Source: Ligustrum vulgare (lineage: Eukaryota > Streptophyta > Magnoliopsida > Lamiales > Oleaceae). From it: a stretch of DNA of 64,000 nucleotides. Below the pieces are notes generated by a model that saw only the letters and a list, made by a program, of their open reading frames with translations, was not told the origin of the DNA and did no database searches. Both the position numbers and the translations under genes were made by a program. Numbering within the stretch: the first letter of the stretch is position 1; the number at the start of each line of letters is the position of its first letter. Of this stretch, positions 21,784 to 35,168 are shown in pieces. The DNA is taken from assembly GCA_963555705.1 (NCBI GenBank), contig OY743180.1, positions 34,690,129 to 34,754,128 of the forward strand, written 5' to 3'.

Positions 21784-23075
21784 ACTTCACTCCTACTCCG
21801 ACTCCTATTAACTCAAGTAATCTACATCAAACGCACAATAATTATAAATTCAATATTGAAATCTAAATCGAACTTCTAACTAAAAGATGTGCTTCCCTTG
21901 GAAGCAGCTAAGTTGTCCATATTCTCAGTGTATAGAGTCGAAACCATTCCAAAAGACCAGTATTCTACGACCACACCTTCTGTAATCAATAAAAATAATC
22001 AATCATCGTCTAGCAAATCTTAAAAAATATTTTAAAAGTATACAAAAATAAAGTGTACAATAATAAATCTATTGCAATACAAAAATATGAAATTTCATAA
22101 ACTTCTCTTACTCCAAATAAAAAAATTTCAGTAAGTATTCCTTACAGTTGTTACTCTTAATCCCATATTTTTTAAAATTTAGTTCCTATTACCACTTACA
22201 CTCGTACTGCGACATACCTATCCCAAGACCTTCCCCTATCCAAATAAAAGTTATCAACCTCTTCAACTACTACTCTGACTCCTATTAACTCAGGAAATCT
22301 ACTTCAAACATACAATAATAATGAATTCAAAATTGAAAACAAAATCAAACAAGCCACAAGAATTTAAATAAATAAACTACTTCTCTTACGAGCAGCTGAG
22401 TTGCAGCCAGTTCATATTGAAAAGCATCCCGTAAAGATAAGAATTCTACGTAAGCAGCCTCTGTATTCGTTAATAACAATCATTCTCAAGCAAATCTTAA
22501 CAAATATTTAAAAGAAAAAAATAGAAAACAATGCAATAATAAATATATAGCAATATAAGAATATGAATTTCCATACACTACTCTTACTTCTACTCATGAA
22601 ATTTTAATAACTGCTCCTACCTATTGTTACTCTTACCCCTATTCCTTAAAATTTAGGGTCTCCTTCGACTATTTCCCGTACTCTTATAATAGTTATTACT
22701 CGCTTCACTCCTTCTCAGACTCCCATTATCTCAAGTAATACTTGACATTATAAAAGAGGCTAGGTTGTCGGCATATCTAGTGTGTAGTGTCAAAACCACT
22801 CCAAAAGACCAGTATTCTACGAGCACGTCTTATGCAATCAATACAAATAGTCACAGGCAAGCAAGTCTTAAAAAATATTTTAAAGTGTACAAAAATAAAC
22901 TGTGCAATAATAAATATACAGCAATAAAAAAACATGAAATTTTAAGAACCGTCCTACCTATTGTAACTCTTACCCCCTATTCGTTAAAATTTGGTGTCTA
23001 CTTCGAATATTACTCCAACTAGACTTACCTACTCCTAGAACTACCCGTACACGTGTAATAGTTCTTACTCACTTC
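21784..23075. repeat. Satellite block 2: duplicated unit between LTRs
   Basis: 1,292 bp: rest of subrepeat a, b, short c and the start of a, beginning and ending at ACTTC. It carries the same private variants as the satellite just upstream of element A (CGTCTAGCAAATC, CCCGTAAAGATAAG, GCAGCCTCTGTATTCG), so it is a copy of about 12283-13574 rather than the original downstream neighbour. Confidence 0.92.
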
Positions 23076-24792
23076 TGTAGCGACCAAGAATTTTTACGCG
23101 ATTAATAATTATTTTAATAGAAAATCGTGTCGCTACTATTTCACCCATTTTTATTAAGTAACGCCGTGACGTATTCGTATAGCCAAGTCAAGAAATAATC
23201 GAGATCGTTCGATTTTAAATTAAATTCCGAATTTCTAAAAATATCTCCATTCTCTTGATTTAAAGTATATTAAGTCCAAGTACTTAATTCAATGTTATCC
23301 CAATATTTATTTATACAAAAATTATTTTTATTATTGAAATTAAGAAAATATATGCAAGCATGAGAGGTTCCATTATATATAATAATTATGAGAATCTTAA
23401 TTTAATAAATATGGAAAAGTATATGAATGGTTGATAGACTCCATTATATGTAATCATGAAGAGCATAATATTTGTATAAATATGGAAAAGTATATGAATG
23501 AATTATATACTCCATTATATATAAACATGAAGAGCATAATATTTGTATAAATATGGAAAAGTATATGAATGATTGATAAGACTCCATTATATGTAATTAT
23601 GAAGAGCATAATATTTGTATAAATATGGAAAAGTATATGAATGATTTATATACTCCATTATATATAATCATGAAGAGCATAATAATTGTATAAATATGGA
23701 AAAGTATATGAATGATTGATAGACTCCATTATATATAATCATGAAGAGCATATTATTTGTATAAATATGGAAAAGTATATGAATGGTGCTTTACTTTAAG
23801 AAAATGATGTGTTAAAATTAATAGAATTGAATGATTATGTTTACAATATGCCAACTTTATACATCTATTTAAACCCATCTCTTTTACACACAACTCTACA
23901 CATATACACTTATTTCCAACCTCTTGACAAAATCCACAAGTAAGAGAAATTCAAGGTGGTCAAGAAAGTTTTGGTCCATTTACTACTACACTTCATTTTA
24001 ATCTTTTAAAAGGTAAGTATATCTTATGTTTTTATGAAAATTAAGTATGTTGTTATGAAATGTAAATATACTTTAAGTTTTTATGAAAAGTAAGTATGTT
24101 TTTATGAAAGGTATTACCTTATGTTTTTATGAAAAGTAAGTATGTTTTTATGAAAGGTAAATACACCTTATGTTTTTAAGAAAAGTAAGTATGTTTTTAT
24201 GAAAAGTAAAATACCTTATATTTTTAAGAAAAGTAAGTATGTTTTTATGAAAATTAGATATACCTTATGTTTTTACGAAAATGTTTGGATCATTGCTATG
24301 AAATCAATCTCACAAGATTGCTATTGGTCCCATATGATATGTTTATGATTATGCTAAGGGGACCGGAGTTTAGTAGCGCTACACATAAGAATTCTTGTCA
24401 TCTAAGTTCGGTAAAATTCTTGTGTCTCTCTATGTTTATGAGGATTTCGATCCTATCCTATGTTATGATGAAAATGATCCATATGCTTTCAAAAGAAAAT
24501 TATGCTTGGTATACTTACTGGGATTTTATAAATCTCACTCCACGATATTTACCATTTTCAGATAATTGAAGGTTCGAGGCGGTCAACATGGAAGTGGCAA
24601 AAGTGGTTAAGATTGATGAGATAATTACGTTGAACTTTATGTAAGAAAATTATGTTCTATTTTTATTCACAAATTAAATTATGGGATTCTAATTATTCTT
24701 TTGAATAATTTTACATTACTATTTAAGTCTCGATAATATGATATGAGTCACTTTTAGTGGCACTCGAATGGTCGAAAATTCGGGTCGTCACA
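23076..24792 (+). repeat. Solo LTR of element A (third copy)
   Basis: 1,717 bp, same sequence as the two LTRs of element A by eye, with ACTTC on both sides (23071-23075 and 24793-24797) but no internal region. It lies exactly 3,009 bp after the 3' LTR. The same insertion point and same duplication show that it descends from the same insertion event, through duplication and LTR-LTR loss. Confidence 0.94.
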
Positions 24793-27700
24793 ACTTCACT
24801 CCTACTCCGACTCCTATTAACTCAAGTAATCTACATCAAACGCACAATAATTATAAATTCAATATTGAAATCTAAATCGAACTTCTAACTAAAAGATGTG
24901 CTTCCCTTGGAAGCAGCTAAGTTGTCCATATTCTCAGTGTATAGAGTCGAAACCATTCCAAAAGACCAGTATTCTACGACCACACCTTCTGTAATCAATA
25001 AAAATAATCAATCATCGTCAAGCAAATCTTAAAAAATATTTTAAAAGTATACAAAAATAAATTGTACAATAATAAATCTATTGCAATACCAAAATATGAA
25101 ATTTCATAAACTTCTCTTACTCCAAATATAAAAATTTCAATAAGTATTCCTTACAGTTGTTACTCTGAATCCCATATTTTTTAAAATTTAGTTCCTATTT
25201 CCACTTACACTCGTACTGCGACATACCTATCCCAAGACCTTCCCCTATCCAAATAAAATTTATCAACCTCTTCAACTGCTACTCTGACTCCTATTAACTC
25301 AGGAAATCTACTTCAAACATACAATAATAATGAATTCAAAATTGAAAACAAAATCTAACAAGCCATAAGAATTTAAATAAATAAACTACTTCTCTTACGA
25401 GCAGCTGAGTTGCAGCCAGTTCATATTGAAAAGCATCCCGGAAAGATAAGAATTCTACGTAAACAGCTTCTGTAATCGTTAATAACAATCATTCTCAAGC
25501 AAATCTTAACAAATATTTAAAAGAAAATAATAGAAAACAATGCAATAATAAATATATAGCAATATAAGAAGATGAATTTCCATACACTACTCTTACTTCT
25601 ACTCATGAAATTTTAATAACCGCTCCTACCTATTGTTACTCTTACCCCTATTCCTTAAAATTTAGTGTCTACTTCGACTATTACCCGTACTCTTATAATA
25701 GTTATTTCTCGCTTCACTCCCTCTCAGACTCCCATTATCTCAAGTAATACTTGACATTATAAAAGAGGCTAGGTTGTCGGCATATCTAGTGTGTAGTGTC
25801 AAAACCACTCCAAAAGACCAGGTTTCTACGAGCACGTCCTATGCAATCAATACAAATAGTCACTGGCAAGCAAGTCTTAAAAAATATTTTAAAGTGTACA
25901 AAAATAAACTGTGCAATAATAAATATACAGCAATACAAAAACATGAAATTTTAAGAACCGTCCAACCTATTGTAACTCTTACCCCCTATTCGTTAAAATT
26001 TGGTGTCTACTTCGAATATTACTCCAACTAGACTTACCTACTCCTAGAACTACCCGTACACGTGTAATAGTTATTACTCACTTCACTCCTACTCCGACTC
26101 CTATTAACTCAAGTAATCTACATCAAACGCACAATAATTATAAATTCAATATTGAAATCTAAATCGAACTTCTAACTAAAAGATGTGCTTCCCTTGGAAG
26201 CAGCTAAGTTGTCCATATTCTCAGTGTATAGAGTCGAAACCATTCCAAAAGACCAGTATTCTACGACCACACCTTCTGTAATCAATAAAAATAATCAATC
26301 ATCGTCAAGCAAATCTTAAAAAATATTTTAAAAGTATACAAAAATAAAGTGTACAATAATAAATCTATTGCAATACAAAAATATGAAATTTCATAAACTT
26401 CCCTTACTCCAAATAAAAAAATTTCAGTAAGTATTCCTTACAATTGTTACTCTTAATCCGATATTTGTTAAACTTTAGTTCTTATTTCCACTTACACTCG
26501 TACTGCGACATAACTATCCCAAGACCTTCACCTATCCAAATAAAAGTTATCAACCTCTTCAACTGCTACTTTGACTCTTATTAACTCAGGAAATCTACTT
26601 CAAACAAACAACAATAATGAATTCAAAATTGAAAACAAAATCAAACAAGCCACAAGAATTTAAATAAATAAACTACTTCTCTTACGAGCAGCTGAGTTGC
26701 AGCCAGTTCATATTGAAAAGCATCCCGTAAAGATAAGAATTCTACGTAAGCAGCTTCTGTATTCGTTAATAACAATCATTCTCAAGCAAATCTTAACAAA
26801 TATTTAAAAGAAAATAATAGAAAACAATGCAATAATAAATATATAGCAATATAAGAAGATGAATTTCCATACACTACTCTTACTTCTACTCATGAAATTT
26901 TAATAACCGCTCCTACCTAATGTTACTCTTACCCCTATTCCTTAAAATTTAGTGTCTACTTCGACTATTACCCGTAATCTTATAATAGTAATTACTCGCT
27001 TCACTCCTTCTCAGACTCCTATTATCTCAAGTAATACTTGACATTATAAAAGAGGCTAGGTTCTCGGCATATCTTGTGTGTCGTGTCAAAACCACTCCAA
27101 AAGACCAGTATTCTACGAGCACGTCTTATGCAATCAATACAAATAATCACGGGCAAGCAAGTCTTAAAAAATATTTTAAAGTGTACAAAAATAAACTGTG
27201 CAATAATAAATATATAGCAATACAAAAACATGAAATTTTAAGAACCGTCCTACCTATTGTTACTCTTACCCCCTATTCGTTAAAATTTGGTGTCTACTTC
27301 GAATATTACTCCAACTAGACTTACCTACTCCTAGAACTACCCGTACACGTGTAATAGTTATTACTCACTTCACTCCTACTCCGACTCCTATTAACTCAAG
27401 TAATCTACATCAAACGCACAATAATTATAAATTCAATATTGAAATCTAAATCGAACTTCTAACTAAAAGATGTGCTTCCCTTGGAAGCAGCTAAGTTGTC
27501 CATATTCTCAGTGTATAGAGTCGAAACCATTCCAAAAGACCAGTATTCTACGACCACACCTTCTGTAATCAATAAAAATAATCAATCATCGTCAAGCAAG
27601 TCTTAAAAAATATTTTAAAAGTATACAAAAATAAAGTGTACAATAATAAATCTATTGCAATACAAAAATATGAAATTTCATAAACTTCCCTTACTCCAAA

Positions 27701-29439
27701 TAAAAAAAATTCAGTAAGTATTCCTTACAATTGTTACTCTTAATCCGATATTTGTTAAACTTTAGTTCTTATTTCCACTTACACTCGTACTGCGACATAA
27801 CTATCCCAAGACCTTCACCTATCCAAATAAAAGTTATCAACCTCTTCAACTGCTACTTTGACTCTTATTAACTCAGGAAATCTACTTCAAACAAACAACA
27901 ATAATGAATTCAAAATTGAAAACAAAATCAAACAAGCCACAAGAATTTAAATAAATAAACTACTTCTCTTACGAGCAGCTGAGTTGCAGCCAGTTCATAT
28001 TGAAAAGCATCCCGTAAAGATAAGAATTCTACGTAAGCAGCTTCTGTATTCGTTAATAACAATCATTCTCAAGCAAATCTTAACAAATATTTAAAAGAAA
28101 ATAATAGAAAACAATGCAATAATAAATATATAGCAATATAAGAAGATGAATTTCCATACACTACTCTTACTTCTACTCATGAAATTTTAATAACCGCTCC
28201 TACCTAATGTTACTCTTACCCCTATTCCTTAAAATTTAGTGTCTACTTCGACTATTACCCGTAATCTTATAATAGTAATTACTCGCTTCACTCCTTCTCA
28301 GACTCCTATTATCTCAAGTAATACTTGACATTATAAAAGAGGCTAGGTTCTCGGCATATCTTGTGTGTAGTGTCAAAACCACTCCAAAAGACCAGTATTC
28401 TACGAGCACGTCTTATGCAATCAATACAAATAATCACTGGCAAGCAAGTCTTAAAAAATATTTTAAAGGCTACAAAAATAAACTGTGCAATAATAAATAT
28501 ATAGCAATACAAAAACATGAAATTTTAAGAACCGTCCTACCTATTGTTACTCTTACCCCCTATTCGTTAAAATTTGGTGTCTACTTTGAATATTACTCCA
28601 ACTAGACTTACCTACTCCTAGAACTACCCGTACACGTGTAATAGTTATTACTCACTTCACTCCTACTCCGACTCCTATTAACTCAAGTAATCTACATCAA
28701 ACGCACAATAATTATAAATTCAATATTGAAATCTAAATCGAACTTCTAACTAAAAGATGTGCTTCCCTTGGAAGCAGCTAAGTTGTCCATATTCTCAGTG
28801 TATAGAGTCGAAACCGTTCCAAAAGACCAGTATTCTACGACCACACCTTCTGTAATCAATAAAAATAATCAATCATCGTCAAGCAAATCTTAAAAAATAT
28901 TTTAAAAGTATACAAAAATAAAGTGTACAATAATAAATCTATTGCAATACAAAAATATGAAATTTCATAAACTTCTCTTACTCCAACTATAAAAATTTCA
29001 ATAAGTATTCCTTACAGTTGTTACTCTGAATCCAATGTTTTTTAAAATTTAGTTCCTATTACCACTTACACTCGTACTGCGACATAACTATCCCAAGACC
29101 TTCCCCTATCCAAATAAAAGTTATCAACCTCTTCAACTACTACTCTGACTCCTATTAACTCAGGAAATCTACTTCAAACATACAATAATAATGAATTCAA
29201 AATTGAAAACAAAATCTAACAAGCCATAAGAATTTAAATAAATAAACTACTTCTCTTACGAGCAGCTGAGTTGCAGCCAGTTCATATTGAAAAGCATCCC
29301 GGAAAGATAAGAATTCTACGTAAACAACTTCTGTAATCGTTAATAACAATCATTCTCAAGCAAATCTTAACAAATATTTAAAAGAAAATAATAGAAAACA
29401 ATGCAATAATAAATATATAGCAATATAAGAAGATGAATT
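24793..29439. repeat. Satellite block 3 (about 1,287-bp units)
   Basis: Remainder of a, then b and short c, then units starting at 25813, 27100 and 28387 (1,287 bp apart), the last cut in subrepeat c by element B. All complete units here have the 82-bp-deleted c. The units at 27100 and 28387 are near copies of each other. No credible gene is present. Confidence 0.94.
29435..29439. other. Target-site duplication GAATT (left) of the element B array
   Basis: GAATT precedes the first LTR base (29440) and follows the last (52395-52399). Intact satellite reads GATGAATTTCCATAC with one copy. One pair of duplications encloses the entire 23-kb array. Confidence 0.93.
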
Positions 29440-29801
29440 TGTAGCGCCCCGAGTTCCATATACCCGGTTCACTATGTCATTTTCTGTCTAAATTTTTCGA
29501 ATAATATTTTTGCGGAAGAAATAATTGAAATTCATTTTTGGCAACATTAAATAAACTGTAATGGCCGATAAAATTGAAAACATTTATGAAACCATTTGAA
29601 ATAGTAAATCGAACCATTAATATTGTAAAGAAATTGCCAATGTCATAATTTCTCAAATAAATGAACTTCTCTAAATTATTCGATTGTTTGGAAAATACGG
29701 AAATCATTAATGTCAAACTTTCAACAGTTTAACGATTATTGCCACCATCATTCATCGCTCGCCACCGTCTCCGAAATCTGCAAAACTGTTAAAAAGTAGG
29801 G

Positions 29802-29827
29802 TGAGTATTACATGGGGGAAATACTCA
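29802..29827. other. LTR hairpin TGAGTATT-loop-AATACTCA in element B
   Basis: Perfect 8-bp inverted repeat with a 10-nt loop. Equivalent sites lie 5,729, 11,458 and 17,187 bp to the right; LTRs 2-4 have TTC instead of TAC in the loop-side arm, giving slightly different pairing. Counterpart of the element C hairpin at 4607-4625. Confidence 0.7.
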
Positions 29828-30059
29828 GTAGACTCATCGCAAATTAATTTAATTTATAAGATGATTAAACACATAAATCCCGGCTCTTTATAAAACGGGC
29901 ATTGATAGAGCTTCTTTATAAAACTGCTCTTGATAAAACTCATATTGTGCATTACAGCACGGGACATATTTTGCAAATCATAGGCTCTTTGAAAATAGCT
30001 CTTTGAAAACAGCTCTTTGAAAACCATATACTTATAAAAACATTTTAATTATGCCAAGC

Positions 30060-30415
30060 ATAATTTCTTTTGAAAGCATAACATAAGATAGGACTGAAAT
30101 CCTCATAAACATAGGGAGATACAAGAACTTTACCGAACTTAGGTGGCAAGAATTCTTATGCAGTAAAATCATAATAACAGTAAGTATACCAAAACATAAT
30201 TATTGAAATTCATAGGGATCATTTCCACCATAACATAAGATAGGATCGAAATCCTCATAAACATATGAGACAGGAATTTTACCGAACTTAGGTGGTAAAT
30301 CCTCATAAACATATGGAAACATAGGAATTTTACCGAACTTCGTGGCAAATCCTCATAAACTTATGGAGACACAAGAATTTTACCGAACTTCGTGGCAAGA
30401 ATTCTTATGTGCATA
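30060..30415. repeat. Degenerate direct repeats in element B LTR
   Basis: About four copies of a module containing AAATCCTCATAAACATA and TTTTACCGAACTT(A/C)G. Element A has a single copy in reverse complement (about 14881-14966). It is repeated in each full LTR of the array. Confidence 0.8.
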
Positions 30416-30727
30416 GCAATGATCCAAAACATATAAAACATTATCGTAAAAACATAGGGTATACTTACTTTTCATAAAAACATAAGGTATATTTACCTTT
30501 CATAAAACATACTTAATTTTCTTGAAAATTGACTTTCACAAGTCACATGACATTTATATGAAATCATAATTTAAATCAATTAATAAGTGCGAGTCTACCT
30601 CAAATCCGACGAGTGCAAAGTTGAGCGGGAATGACTTCAATTTCTTTAAATTCTCCGTACGCTTCGTCTTAGCCAATAAGTCACTTTAGTCTATCGAATA
30701 TATAGTTCAAAATGATAAATTATAATT

Positions 30728-31075
30728 TGAAGACTAAAATTGATGTTTTGAAAGTTGAGGGACTAAAATGAATATTTTCAAAGTTCAGGGACTAAAATGA
30801 ATATTTTGAAAGTTGAGGGACTAAAATGAATACTTTTGAAACTTGGCCTTAAAATCAAATAAAGTAAATCAGCAAGGACTGAATTGATCAGATTTTTAAA
30901 ATGAAAGGGCTGATTAAAATCATTTAAAACTTTGGGACTGAAATGGATAACTTTAAAAGTTAGGGACTGATTTGAAAAACCTTTAAAGTGAAAGAGGCTG
31001 ATTTGAAACATTTCAAACTTAAGGACTGATTCGAAATAACTTTTAAAACTTCAGGGACCAAAGTGCAAATTTTGA
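30728..31075. repeat. About 30-bp minisatellite in element B LTR
   Basis: Roughly eleven degenerate copies of GGGACTAAAATGAATATTTT and its variants (GGACTGATTTGAAA), on the minus strand a TTTTAGTCCC-like motif. Present in all four full LTRs. Short open frames across it (for example 30778-31011) are by-products of the repeat. Confidence 0.8.
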
Positions 31076-31099
31076 AAATTAATATTAATATCCTCAGAT

Positions 31100-31360
31100 A
31101 GTTATTCTCTCTCTCAATTTTCAGACAGAGTGAGACAGGCGAGAGAGAAACGAGAGACGGAAGTGCGATCGACGGCGAAATACGGTCTTCAGCCGGCGAT
31201 TCGCCGGCGCACACCGGCGTAGGGTGCGGTGAGGGATGAGGGTTCCGCTAGGCTAGGATTTGGGACTGATTGGGTACGTTTTTAAGGTGAAACCGGAACT
31301 AGAGTTCACGGTTCTTCCGGCCAAAAGTCCGATTCAGATGGCGGCGATCGAGGTATGTAA
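31100..31360 (+). other. GC-rich gene-start-like segment in element B LTR
   Basis: In a very AT-rich LTR this stretch is rich in CpG. It holds a CT-rich string (CTCTCTCTCAATTTTCAG), a CCGGCGATTCGCCGG palindrome, then ATGGCGGCGATCGAG followed at once by GTATGT, which looks like a short first coding exon (31338-31352) with a splice donor, antisense to the element. A possible acceptor TTTGTATGTGCAG is at about 32080-32095. This may be a captured host gene start or chance; the LTR promoter itself is another explanation. Confidence 0.35.
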
Positions 31361-32791
31361 TTGAGTATTTGATTTCCTGGTTTTTTTGGTTGTAGTGGAA
31401 TTGGTCGTTGATGGTGACTGGTCGGTTGTTTTGCTTGTGAAGTTGTGGTTCGATGAAGGAGCTGCTGATTAGGAATTTGGGTTGTGATCCTGTGGTGGTT
31501 TGTTGATTGATCTTGGTGATGGTGAAATTCAAAATCGGCTATGGGAAGAATTGAAAGGCAGTGAAGGTGATAAATTCTTGGTAGTGAATTGGTGATGGAG
31601 GTGATGATCATGGGTTGTGCAGTTAGTGAAAATCTGATGATGATGCTGGTTGATAGTGGTGATGATGATTGATTACAGATTGATGTATATGATGAAGGTT
31701 GCGGCTGTGGGTTGTATGGCTGAAATGTGGCTTGAAGGTGGAAATGATTTTGCAGTAGCTATGAAATTGATGTAGGTGTATTATAGGAGAGAAAAGGAGT
31801 TAGTGGAAGTATTGGTGAGGATGATGCAGAGAGTTGAGATTTGCAGGCGTGCTGGGAATTGAAAATGACAAAGCAGGCTGGTGGTTAGACTGATGATTCC
31901 AAACATGAAGGTGGGATGAAGGTATCTTTAAAGGAGAAAAGAAAGGAAAAGAAGACGATTAATGGAGAATTAAAATCATTATGTTTAGTAGACACATGGG
32001 GTAGGATTGAATTGTGATAGCTTTGATTAATTGGTAGTGGTGTTCTTTGTTAGGTATAATAATAATAATGATGATAGTTTGTATGTGCAGGACGGAAGAA
32101 TGCAAATTGAGTTTGATGTGTGTGAAGATATTGATTATTCAAATGATGGTGATATAGTGGATTGAAAGTGTGATAGGTGGAGTTGGTGAGGATGTGATGA
32201 GCATGATGAAGAACGTACAAAATTAGAGGAAGAGATGTGGATAGTTAGGTATTAAGAAAAGTGGGAAAACATGGGGAATAATTAGTTGGTTTGGTGATGA
32301 TGATGTTTTGAGGATGAAGGTGGCGGAAATGGTGATGATTTAAAATTGGTGTTTGATAAAAATGTGGTGGAAAAGAAAAACATGTGTGGAGAATCTATGT
32401 TTAATTATTGGACTAACTTTGATTTAAGAAATAGAATTAAAATTGATATATTTTGGACTGAAAATAAATTTGAAAATAAATAAATATTGAGATAAAAATT
32501 GAATTACGCATTTGAACTTGAATTATTTTGAATAAGGAAAATTGAGATATTTTAAAAAATTTGGAATTCAAAAAAATGATTTTTGAAAATAATACTTTGA
32601 ATAAATAATTAAAATAACATAATTTTAGAAATTCGGATTTTAATTTAAAATCGAACAAATTCGATATTTCTTGACTTGGCTAGACGAATCCGTCGCGGCG
32701 TTAACTTCAAAATAATGGGTGAAATAGTAGCGACACAATTTTCTAAATATTAAAATAATTATTTATTGCATAAAAATTCTGGGTCGCTATA

Positions 32792-35168
32792 ATCTTACCT
32801 CCTTAAAATAATTTCGTCCTCGAAATTAAACTTACTTGATCTTATGATTTCTGAATACTTAATCAGAATCTCTTCTTCTTTCTCTTATGTAGCATCATCG
32901 CTACCATATTTAACCCGACCATATTTAACCCACTGGACTTTGACTAAATGCATCACTTTGTTTTCTCAAGAACATGGACTTTTCTATAGACATATGTGTC
33001 TACTCAAAAATTCTTCTGAATCAAAATGAAAATTCCCAATCGTATGTGATATTTCATCATATCTTGTAGTATTCATGTAACTTGTCACTTATCATCGTAT
33101 CATGTGACCTCAATTATTCGTATATATCTCTAAAATTTCAACAAATCTCTACTGACATATCATATCATAATAATTTTTCCTTTCTTCTTATCATCGAATA
33201 TTCCCAAAGTAATCAAAGAATTACCTGAATATTCTCTCTACGTAATATACCCAATAACATATCAACATAATATCATCAACTTATCTTTCCAATAAAAAAT
33301 TCAGTAAACAAATATCTTCCAAATAACTAAGATTCTTTACTTAAATGTCACCACATTTCCTGCAAAGTATTTCTTTCACTTATACATACTTATGAATTCT
33401 GATTCAATACGGTCCTTATTTCTCTTTCACGTATTCCCGTATCATCTCACTATACCTTGATTATTATACCAAAAATATCAGTACCAAAATCCAATAAAAT
33501 ATTCCATATCTCCAATCTTATCATCAAATTTTCTTTTGTCGAGAAAAATAACAGCGCATTAACTCTTGTTCCCACTTTTCATTTTTCTATACTTTAAATC
33601 ATACATCAAGTACTCGGTATCAAATACTCATTCTATCTGAGAGCTAAGATACTAACTTAAAACAGCATCACAAGGATCAGATATGTTATTCTCAAACTTA
33701 AGAAACTTCACTAATTTCCCAAATCTGAAATTCAAAATTAAAATTTTCTATTCTCCCAAACTTCAATTCATATCACACTTTATGAACAATACTCTGATTA
33801 ATCTTATCACCATTAAATAAGACTTCTGTAAATCATATAGGATTCCTCATCAAATTTGCTTAACCCAAAGATACAATCCCATAATTAAAAATCACACAAC
33901 TGATCATCTCAGATTTTCCATTATTGTAGCCAAAATATTTACTCACTTCAAAAGTACAACCAATAATAATTAATCGAAACTGCATCACTAAATCTTTAAA
34001 TAAACCCATATATTATGACTAAAAATGAAAATTCTCAATCGTAGATAATATTTCACCATAATGCAATAAACCATCAAAATAAGATCATCGAACTCAATAT
34101 TCACACGATTCTTCCCTGGATAACCATAACATCCCTTAACCGTCTAGTCGTCATATCTATCACGTACCTTATACGTCAATCTGATCACTAATATAATATA
34201 TCAATTTCTTAGACTAAAAAAAAAATCTTGGATTCTACCATGGTCCCTCTTCTAAACACCATTCCAAAATAAGTTATCACTGTAAAATCTTATCCCTATT
34301 TTCCTCAACATAACAATTTCAAATCATATTTTTTCAATATCACAATATCACTTCCTTTCATACCTTAATTGGCTCAAAAGATTACTCATACTTATAAATA
34401 TATACCATAAATCATATTCCCAAAATTTATTCACAAGGCCAAACTTCATAATAAATTTCTCTTCAACATAGAGGCATAATTCATTTACTCAACAATATCC
34501 ATTACTTAAAATACCAAAAACTAAGAACAAAATCTTTAAATCTCTAACTTCATAATGCTTCTCATAAAAGTCTCAATAAAATCATATCAGTTATAATCTT
34601 AACATCTTATCACAACTTCATAACTGGCTTGCTATTTCTCGTTTAATCTAAACGATAGATAATCTGAACATATAATCAAATCCTTTCCGTTGACTTCTCA
34701 TACTTAGTGCCATGTCTAAAATCAATTATGCAAAGTCCATCTAGGGTTCATCATTTCTAACTCGAGGACAAAAATTATTTAAAAATCATTCTTAAATCAT
34801 ATTATTCCCATTATGCTCAACACTCGTTTTCTTTCTTAAAAAAATTTTCTCATAATCATACATTAAAGCATATAAGTTATGACAAAGCATAACAACATCA
34901 TTATTTTCGAAGAAATACATTCTTATTTCTCATAAATCATAAGTATCCGAAATACTCTTCATTCTTTCTCATAAATCAGTAAAATGAGTATTCGAAAGAC
35001 TGAAATAACTTTAAACATCATAAACTTCTTTACCTCGGAGTTGGTGGAACGAATGATGGCAGTGGCAATCTTCATCAATAAAAATCTTATAATGGAAAAT
35101 ATTTCTTGAAAATTCTTTTTGAAAATTTTACCAGTCTACAGAAACGCAGACTAGCTCTGATACCAACT
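32792..35168 (-). other. Element B internal region 1
   Basis: 2,377 bp without a credible ORF on either strand. The left end has the polypurine tract (AAGGAGG, 32792-32808) and the right end the primer-binding site (35154-35168) and a leader hairpin. Its outer parts match element A; the middle 800 bp (about 33560-34370) is where A carries its genes. Confidence 0.9.
35133..35168 (-). other. Primer-binding site and adjacent hairpin of element B
   Basis: On the minus strand AGTTGGTATCAGAGC (initiator tRNA-Met type) follows the LTR; next to it AGTCT...AGACT (35133-35152) can form a 5-bp or longer stem. Repeated at 40862-40897 and 46591-46626; the fourth copy was deleted. The TTTCTGTAGAC string here is shared with the leaders of A and C. 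Confidence 0.88.

Larger units (their letters stand above)
29440..32791 (-). repeat. Element B LTR 1
   Basis: 3,352 bp; leftmost copy, which in element sense is the 3' LTR. It carries bases not shared with the other copies, for example A at 29458 and T at 29475 where LTRs 2-4 have G and C, and CTATA instead of CTACA at its right end. Confidence 0.94.

Noticed and set aside
30778..31611. Several 77-101-codon minus-strand frames in the element B LTR, repeated every 5,729 bp
   Set aside because: They overlap each other and follow minisatellite and TGGTGATGAT-like low-complexity sequence; they are not supported as proteins.
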